Source of the DNA: Bisporella sp. PMI_857
Lineage: Eukaryota; Ascomycota; Leotiomycetes; Helotiales; Helotiaceae
Direction of reading: 5' to 3'
Assembly (NCBI GenBank): GCA_021307315.1
Contig: JAJSPD010000170.1
Location: forward strand, 1-36,592
Length of the DNA stretch: 36,592 nt
Position numbers and translations under genes: made by a program. Of the stretch, positions 30,143 through 36,592 are shown one piece after another. The notes below the pieces were generated by a model. That model did no database searches. It saw only the letters and a program-made list of their open reading frames with translations, and was not told the DNA's origin. Positions within the stretch are counted from its first letter, which is position 1; each line of letters opens with the position of its first letter.

Positions 30143-32072
30143 ATGGCGCTCCAAATAGATGACTCTTTCGATAATATAGATCAAGCTAAATTAGCTATCA
30201 AAACCTTTGTTGCGAACGCTCTCGAATCGTGGAAAGCTACTCATTCCGACAAGAAAAGGTTCAATATTGTGTGCAAGTCTCGAACCTGTAGCTTCAGAAT
30301 CAGAGCGTCAGATTCTAAAAAGAAAGGAGTAACAATTACGCATCTGAAACCTCATACTTGTGGCCCGGCAAGGCATTTTAAAGCTGTAAACACCAAAAGG
30401 TTGGAATATTTAGTGCCTCACCACCGTGCGTCGATTCTTGATAACCCTAAAATCACTCCAAAACAATTGATTTCGAATGAACGGTTGCACTATTATAATC
30501 ATATCAACTACCTTCAGGCGTTCCGTGTAAAAGAAGCTGTACTAAAAGAGCTATACGGCGATGAATCCTCTTCTTTTGCTCTTTTTCCTGCGTACCTAGA
30601 GCGATTCAAGGCTGCTAGTCGACACAATTATGGAGTGCTCAAAACTGGAGATGATAGCGAATTCCAAGCTGTCTTTTTTGCGCCAAAAGCAACTCGTATG
30701 GGCAGCCGAGCGTTGCGCCAATTCTATGCTCTCGATGGTACTCATACGAAGTCTCGATATAGAATGATTTTGTTGATTTGCTGTGGAATCGACGCTAACG
30801 ACCACGTTGTTCCTTTAGCTTGGGCGTTAGTACCTATTGAGGATGAAATATGGTGGAAGTGGTTTTTACAGCACTTAAAAGCTGCTTTCCCTCATACTGC
30901 TTTCGAGCGATTTACTTTTATTTCTGATCGCGAAAAGGGTATGGCCAACGCTCTTGCAAAAGTTTTTCCTGACGCGTATCATCTTCATTGTTGCCAGCAC
31001 TTGGCCGACAACATACAGCAAAGATTTGGTAATAAAGTCAGGCCGTTATTCTGGAAAGTTGCACGTGCGAAATCGGAGGATAAACTGAAAAAGGAGCTTT
31101 TGAATTTGAAGAAAGTTAGCGTGCCTGCTTTCGAATATCTTGTCAAAATCGACCCCAAATTGTGGACTAGAGTAGGCAAGCTGTACCTGCGTACGGCCAT
31201 GATACCTCTAATATTGTCGAATCGATCAATTCGGTTTGGGATGTTTATCGACAATTGCCTCCTCTTCAGCTTGTTAGTGGTATTTACCTTGCGGTTACCG
31301 ACATGTTTTTTACAAGAAGAAAAAAAGGTTGCAAATTCGATCGCCTTGCCGACATACCAATGGCCAAATTCAAAGCTCGTTTTCAGTCTTCTCGTCGATA
31401 TCGAGTTTATCCTACAGATGAAAGCTTAGCGCAAGTTGAGGATCCAGATACAGGGCATTTATGGGAAGTTGATTTAGAAAAAAGAAAGTGCGAATGTACA
31501 GACTATTGGGAATATCAGTCGCCTTGCGCGCATGCAATTGCAGTTGCGCGCTTCCATGAAAAGGATCCTATTAACTACTTTTTAGAGAACTATACAAAAG
31601 AGTGGCACCGAAAGACTTACTACTCGAAACTGAAGCCAATATCGATCGCAGACCTTCCTCGAGATGAATCAATTAAGCCTCCTCATTTTCGCAAACAAGC
31701 TGGTCGACCAAAACGAAAAGAATACGCAAAGGCAACTGGAATCGGAAGCAAATTCGCTGTGGCAATTGCTTAACTGGGGCCATAATCGTCGGCGTTGTAC
31801 GAGCCAACCTGTATTGAACGGCCGTCGAGCACGTGCATACGAGTGGTTGCGAGAGGTAGAAAGTCAAGAAAGCGATGAAGAGAGTGACGAAGAGGGTGAC
31901 GAAGAGGGTGACGAAGAGGTGACGAAGAGGTGACGAAGAGGTGACGAAAAGGGTGACGAAGAGGTGACGAAGAGGGTGATGAAGAGAGCGACGAGAAAGC
32001 TTTAGAATGGAGTGACGAAGAGGCCGAACGCCTCGATATAGAGCTGGGCTTGCAAAGGAGGAAGAAGTTGTA
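30143..32072 (+). pseudogene. MULE transposase (element 2), two frameshifts
   Basis: ATG at 30143 in good context. A FAR1-like zinc region (FNIVCKSRTCSFRIRA, then HLKPHTC) leads to the MULE core: D198 in FYALDGTHTKSRY and D262 in FISDREKGM. Near 31160-31175 the sense jumps frame before YGHDTSNIVESINSVWDVYR, which supplies the catalytic Glu. The new frame carries a SWIM finger (CECTDYWEYQSPCAH) and a basic tail, ending at 31773; a second jump near 31755 leads to NWGHNRRRCTSQPV, the back half of a CCHC zinc knuckle, and a run of acidic repeats. About 560 residues plus tail in total. No intron consensus fits either jump, so the copy is probably inactive although its ends are intact. Fragment 13025-13560 is a close relative. 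Confidence 0.88.
31868..31992 (+). repeat. minisatellite GACGAAGAGG(GT), acidic-tail coding
   Basis: About ten tandem 9-12-bp units (GACGAAGAGGGT or GACGAAGAGGT). The 12-bp units encode DEEG in frame; the 11-bp units shift frame, so the array itself has broken the tail of the MULE 2 transposase. Confidence 0.85.
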
Positions 32073-32341
32073 GAAGAGATAGAAGATCATATTACTGTCG
32101 ATTTCGATATGGATCAGGAGCTACGTGATAGCGACAACGGAGAGTTTTCAGATGTCGATAGTGCTATTTTCGAGGTAGATTCAACCGAAATCCTCCTCTT
32201 GAAATACGCTATTCTACAAGGTCTGGAAAAGTGTATGGAATTTAATTGCAGCTACTAGGAATTACATACAATTGCTATTCTAAAATTTGTAATATCGTTT
32301 CAGAGATACCACTAATTTGTTGCAGTCTATCACAGATACCA

Positions 32342-32429
32342 CAAAAGTGGTATCTCTGATAGAGTGATACAAAAAAGGTGGTATGTGTGATATTAATCGA
32401 CTTTTAGGTGGTATCTCTGATATTTGCCG
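32342..32429. repeat. right TIR of MULE 2
   Basis: Inverse of 29830-29917 with one or two differences. Confidence 0.9.
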
Positions 32430-32438
32430 TTAAATAAA

Positions 32439-32612
32439 CCTAATGGAAGAGAAGAATAGGCAGCGATAATTCGTCAGTTGCGCCGTCCACGCGAATCAGA
32501 ATGGAATGGCAAGGTCAACAGCATCAAGAATGCTCCAATCGCACATTCACATTCGATTGGGTTACTCAATAGGTGGAGTAAATTGGGAGCGTATTATGGG
32601 TGGATAAAGAAA
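32439..32612. repeat. repeat R copy 2, right part
   Basis: Homologous to 1496-1658. In the forward frame it reads EWNGKVNSIKNAPIAHSHSI and GLLNRWSKLGAYYGWIKK; copy 1 gives nearly the same peptide. Position 32605-32612 is the unoccupied homologue of the MULE 1 target. Confidence 0.8.
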
Positions 32613-33121
32613 ATTGAACTTCGATTTTGTGTGTTTCTCCAAGAGCTATTTTGTTTCATATGCCGTACCTTCAGGGGTGTTGAAGATGAAGTGGCTGTTA
32701 AGCAACAAGGATATCTACTTCATTACCCATGTGTGAGGTCTAAGCAAGGGCTCCTTCTGTTACCATCACACGGACTTGTACCACTATGCCTGACTTTCCA
32801 GACAAAATTGGTGAGATCTAGGCAGACAGTTCCCGAATGTCCTCAACAGCTTCTCAATCCCAAAATCTCCTCCCGAGCTGCTCGACAGCTCACACATTTC
32901 CCCATCCCGCACCGCTGCCTCGGCTTTTGACTCCTCGAAGGGCGTCCACAATTTCGTGGTTGTGGACCTGTCTTAGGAGTCGTGATAGTAAGGTCGCTGT
33001 TAGTTCACAGTCTGACCGAAAAAGCAAAATATCAAAGCTTACCCGCCGAGCTCAGCTGACAAACCTACGAATAACTTGGAAATTTGGAGATGCTTAAAGT
33101 CAAGGTGCCATCAAATTTTGC
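32613..33121. other. stretch without a recognised gene
   Basis: An open frame continues from repeat R to about 32930 but loses protein character. It may be the rest of the sequence from which R derives. Confidence 0.35.
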
Positions 33122-33153
33122 ACGTGGGTTTCTCGCCACTTAGGGAGGGACGT
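33122..33153. repeat. isolated MITE/pogo-type terminal repeat
   Basis: ACGTGGGTTTCTCGCCACTT then AGGGAGGGACGT followed by TA (33154-33155): the right-end motif of the MITE 15990-16223. No partner end was found to the left, so only one end of an element survives. Confidence 0.65.
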
Positions 33154-33155
33154 TA

Positions 33156-33688
33156 AGTTAAGTTAGTAGATTTCTAATCGAGTGAGTAATATAAAATTTG
33201 TTTTCACATGTAAGTTATTATAAGTAGCTGTTAGTACAATTAACTAGAGAGGTCATGTGGTCACGCACTTGAACGAAGGATGTCGTTCACGTGACCCGGA
33301 ACGGGGTTATATAACTCGTAGTTTCACCGTAGTTAGAACTTAACACTCAATCAATCACTCACTCAAGAATACAATAGGCACTCACGTCAGGAACGTGGTG
33401 GTGCCCCGTATTAGAGTGAACCCACAGTAGCTTTAACTTCATTCGTTCTTTTATTTACTAGAAGACTTGGTAGATTCACGAGCGTAAAATTGCAAAGAAG
33501 AACATGTGTATAGCGCTTAATAAACAGCTAAGTAGACGTAAATTTTTATAAAAAAATGAACCTGATGGCCAACCGCATCTTTGTCCACTTCTACCGCTAC
33601 TATCCCCTTATTGCTACTGCTATTGTCGATGCTTATTTTGGTTTTAACATAGAAAACACAAGCACAGCCTGAGCCATAATAACTCAGA
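33156..33688. other. stretch without a recognised gene, possible LTR remnant
   Basis: A GTGGTCACGCACTTG ... TTCACGTGACCCGGAACGGG ... TTATATAACTCG arrangement at 33255-33320 resembles LTR promoter sequences, but boundaries and a target duplication could not be found. Confidence 0.35.
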
Positions 33689-34985
33689 TTAACCTTCCTT
33701 CTTACTGTCAAACCAGACCACAGCTGGAGCTAGTACCGATGCGTCGTCGTAACATTCCGCGTCATTATATCCATACGCTTGTAGAAGAGGCTGGACTACT
33801 ACTGTGATCGGCCTACCCAGCAACCGATCTTCATGGTCATCTGGATGCACTAAGGAATGCGGCTTAAGGCATTCATTTTCTGCGTTAAATAAGGGTGGCA
33901 AGTCTGGTAAAGTGGTGCACTTGAACGTAGCTCTTTGGACCCATAATTTGTAAGAAGTATTTGCGGCTTCTTGATAGATGCTTACAAGCTGCTGTCCAAG
34001 GGCACTTTCGAAATTGACCTTATTTTGTATGATGTGACGTGCTGGTCCAGATAGAAAGCTTTTTGCTTGCAAAAGTGCAGCACTAGCTATCTGGCAATCG
34101 GTCTTGTTGCGGAGAGCGTCTTCCAGTGGTCTATCACCACGCACAGGTGGTTGCAGCAGTCGTAGAGTTTGAGATCGCCAAATGTGTGCTTCTTTCTCGT
34201 CGCCTACTTGTAATAAGTAAAGTGTTAATATAAGGGCCGCAAGACTTACATGATTGCATAGACTTATAAACTTGTTGGAGCACCCTTTCACGGGATGGTT
34301 CAATTCCATTGTCTTCAAAGCTCTCTTCAAATAGAAAAGGGTTGCAAATAACACTTGTGTATAAATGGTGTGCCACAAGTGCGTGTAGGAATAGATGTGT
34401 CACCCTATCCGTTGGAAGTCCATTTGGAAGTTCGTTGTTGTCCAAGCGGACAACCGCCGACAGCGCTCCTACCAGTTGAGGGTTTTGTAGGCATGAGGTG
34501 TCAGAAATGCATGCTTTCTTTGCCCAGGTCCTCATTTGGGTGTAAAGTCTCACGAGATCGTCGCGATTCCCGAATTTGTAATTTGCCTCTGCCGGCGAAT
34601 GGCCCGGCTTCATCAATGGCAGACTCCTATACGAGTTTTTGATCGAGTCCCTACTTGATTCTAATTCCTGAAAATCTGCGGCGTCTTTTAGTACAATGTT
34701 GGCAAATGAAATTCCATTTTCGAGCCTTATTTTAACTTGTCGCAACCTCTCATTATATATGCAGCCGATGAAGATGGAGAATTCCTTTTCGTGGTATTTC
34801 TGACGGCTGTTATCGTTATAGGCTACATCCCATTGTTGAGACTAGCGTCCGTCACTGAAAGAGGCTTCCAACTTGCAATTTGTCTCCCAGTGTAGGTGAA
34901 GCAAATTTTGCAGTGATGTTTTGAGCGTAGGCACGTAACGAGGGCCATCTAGAACTCGAAATACGATGACTTGAGTATGATCACA
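33689..34985 (-). pseudogene. unrecognised two-exon gene, 5' end cut by a pogo element
   Basis: Exons 34985-34250 and 34203-33689; intron 34204-34249 (46 nt, GTAAGT, TTAAC branch, GTAG acceptor) joins KSMQS-C-DEKEAHIW in phase 1. Sense begins within HTQVIVFRVLDGPRYVPTLK directly at the element border, passes an in-frame TAG at 34844-34842 (SDGR-stop-SQQWDV), and runs to a stop at 33689. About 415 residues remain. No domain recognised: mainly helical, with RVTHLFLHALVAHHLYTSVI and a C-terminal PITVVVQPLLQAYGYN. General layout resembles the gene at 25262-26441 (helical fungal-specific proteins), but direct homology is not shown. The single stop and lost 5' end make it a pseudogene unless the missing exons lie beyond the window. 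Confidence 0.6.
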
Positions 34986-34987
34986 TA

Positions 34988-36592
34988 AGTCCGTGCACCC
35001 CCATTTCGCCCACCCCCCCATCTCGCCCACCTAAAAGTAAGCGAATCTGCAGACCGCCACCCCAATATATTAGGGTTTTTCTCAACCACTTTTTATCCGA
35101 ACTGTTTTAAATTTTAGATTCTGTATCTCAAGTTAACAATGCCTCAACATACCGAAGACGACGCATCTCAAGCTCTTATTGATGTTGCAAATGGCAAAAG
35201 CGTTAGGGCAGCTGCCCGAAATTGGGGAGTTCCTTACACTACCCTTCGAGAGCGAATTAAAGGCCGTGAAAACCATTCTATTTCAGCAGAAAATCAGCAA
35301 AGATTATCAAAGGTTCAAGAAGACCACTTAGCTAACTGGGTTCTTGCTCAGGAAGCTTTAGGTGTTCCTTTAACCCATGCTCAAATTAAGGAATTTGCTC
35401 AGTGCCTTCTAACTATTAAAGGAGACCACAAACCACTTGGTAAACGCTGGATGCATGCCTTTTTAAATCGAAACCCTATTCTTAAGACTAAAAGGTTTAG
35501 GAATATCGATTCTCAGCGTGTTAATGGAGCTACTACTTCTATAATTAAGAACTGGTTCCAGCGGCTTCTGCTTCCTCAAATCCAGGTTATTAAGCCTGAA
35601 CATCGGTTTAATATGGATGAATCTGGGATTATGGAAGGCTTTGGAGCAAATGGGCTAGTAGTTGGAAGCTCTGAAAGACGTGGTATCCAAAAGAAACAGC
35701 CTGGATCTAAAGCTTGGACCTCGTTCCTGGAATGCGTTTCTGCAACTGGAGTAGCGCTCTCTCCTTTAGTTATTTTCAAGGGCAAAACGGTCCAACAACA
35801 GTGGTTTCCCGAAGACCTAAGCCTATTTAAAGACTGGCAATTCATTTCGACAGAAAATGGCTGGACAACAGACGATACGGCTGTAGAATGGCTCAAAAAA
35901 GTGTTTATCCCCCTTACTGATACCAAGGAGCCTAGGCTTTTGATTCTAGACGGCCATGGAAGTCATGAAACCACCGATTTTATGTTTCTATGCTACCAGC
36001 ATAATATCTACTTGCTTTTCCTGCCTCCTCATAGCTCTCACATCTTGCAACCACTAGATCTTTCGGTGTTTTCCTCCTTGAAAAATCAGTACCGAAAAGA
36101 AGTTGGATATTTGACCCTTTTGACTGATTCTAGCCCAATTGGAAAGCGGAATTTTCTTACCTGCTATCAGAAAGCTAGAAAAGAAGCGTTGTCTGCTAAA
36201 AATATCAAAAGTAGTTAGAAAGCAACTAGTCTCTAGCCCAAATCTATAGCAAAACCCCTAATGAGCCCTTTGCTCCTGGAAAACAGCAATAAATCTAAGA
36301 ACACCCCAAACCAGGCTTCAGAGAGTTCAATCAGGGGTCCTAGGTTCGATTGGAGTATAGAAACTTCACAAGTTACGTGGTCTACGCCAAAAAAAATCAA
36401 CTGAACTCAAAGCTCAAACAGTTGAATTTCAAAAGCTCCAAGAACAAGATCAATTTACGCGGCGACTGCTTTTTCGGAAGATTTTAAAAGGTTTTGAAGT
36501 GCAGGAAAGTGTTTTAGCAGACCAAGAGCTTAAAATACAGTCTTTAGAAGCTCAACTCGAGGCTTCTAGGCCTAAAAAAGAAGAAAGGTTAG
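34988..36592 (+). mobile_element. pogo/Fot1-like DNA transposon E, right end outside the window
   Basis: Starts after TA (34986-34987) with AGTCCGTGCACCCCCATTTC and two CGCCCACC repeats, a plausible TIR. Its transposase starts at 35139 and reaches the end of the window. The right TIR is not visible, so the boundary is inferred from the abrupt end of the gene remnant on the other side. Confidence 0.7.
35139..36592 (+). pseudogene. pogo/Fot1 transposase with RIP-type stops and an A-run frameshift, 3' end at window edge
   Basis: ATG at 35139; 359 codons to the first stop at 36216-36218. Psq helix-turn-helix (residues 11-40), CENP-B-like helix-turn-helix (55-125) and a DDE_1 core with D160 (FNMDESG), D271 (LILDGHGSH) and D307 (HILQPLDLS), so all three catalytic aspartates are kept, the last two 36 apart. 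After the stop the frame continues K-A-T-S-L, stop, P-K; relatives have W at both stops (SGWRATGLWP), so both are TGG to TAG. In the run of eight A at 36389-36396 one extra base shifts the frame; beyond it a coiled-coil tail (LKAQTVEFQKLQEQ, LADQELKIQSLEAQLEA) runs to the window end. Confidence 0.88.

Larger units (their letters stand above)
29830..32429 (+). mobile_element. Mutator-like (MULE) DNA transposon 2, complete ends, damaged gene
   Basis: 2600 bp with near-perfect TIRs of about 88 bp (29830-29917 and 32342-32429; outer end CGGCAAATATCAGAGATACC) and a perfect 9-bp target duplication TTAAATAAA (29821-29829, 32430-32438). The TIRs and subterminal zones repeat the 15-mer GTGGTATCTCTGATA or its inverse about five times on each side, likely transposase-binding sites. 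The gene inside belongs to a different MULE clade from element 1. Confidence 0.95.

Noticed and set aside
32478..32930. 150-codon frame as a gene
   Set aside because: Its first third is repeat R, also present without continuation at 1496-1658, and the rest has no protein-like character or homology I recognise.
35576..35926. 116-codon minus-strand frame
   Set aside because: Shadow of the DDE_1 core of the pogo transposase.
1..36592. tRNA or rRNA genes
   Set aside because: No cloverleaf with paired arms or polymerase III A/B box pair was found by eye; a tRNA-finding program would be decisive.

Overview
The window looks like nuclear DNA of a filamentous ascomycete (Pezizomycotina; the 2EXR, SWIRM/Fun19-like and orphan families suggest Leotiomycetes, but that is inference). 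The grounds are short spliceosomal introns (46-73 nt, GTAAGT-like donors, CTAAC/CTAAT/CTGAT branch points), a fungal centromeric histone H3, solo LTRs, pogo/Fot1 and Mutator-like transposons, and nonsense mutations of the TGG-to-TAG and CAA-to-TAA type expected from repeat-induced point mutation (RIP). It is a transposon-rich, gene-poor compartment with host genes stranded between nested repeats.

Layout. 175-1005 (-) is a 2EXR-domain gene. 1659-4356 is a complete Mutator-like element with 46-bp perfect terminal inverted repeats (TIRs); its 773-aa transposase is intact once a 53-nt intron is removed. 4614-5235 holds an LTR split into two oppositely oriented halves. 5697-6328 (-) is a three-exon CENP-A/CenH3 histone, 168 aa, ending five codons early at a RIP-type stop. 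6989-7859 (-) has an unrecognised coding fragment and the N-terminus of a Tc1-like transposase. 8106-9189 (+) is a decayed beta-propeller gene whose intact paralogue lies at 23200-24256 (-).

9545-16225 is a transposon nest: solo LTRs (9550, 10702, 12570), a non-autonomous TA-flanked element (9949-11070), a frameshifted pogo transposase (11063 onward), a Mutator fragment (13025-13560), a RIP-killed pogo element (13769-15625) and a MITE (15990-16223). 16590-17751 (-) is an apparently intact two-exon orphan gene.

17972-20322 and 21108-22133 are two copies of one ~845-bp non-autonomous DNA transposon. The first is split by another TA-flanked element that carries a solo LTR; the second carries a different solo LTR. 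A small cysteine-rich secreted protein gene starts 20 bp beyond the second copy (22153-22596). 24897-26441 (+) is a decaying multi-exon gene region. 26442-28000 is repeat-rich with two related LTRs in opposite orientation. 28443-29337 (-) is a SWIRM-domain pseudogene. 29830-32429 is a second, unrelated Mutator-like element with long TIRs and a perfect 9-bp target duplication, inserted in the same host repeat family that flanks the first one. 33689-34985 (-) is a gene remnant cut by a pogo element (34988 to the window end) whose transposase carries two TGG-to-TAG stops and an A-run slip.

I see no operon-like system, CRISPR array or defence cassette. The most notable points are the CenH3 gene among transposons, the RIP signatures, the datable nesting of mobile elements, the spliced intact Mutator transposase, and the lineage-specific beta-propeller pair.
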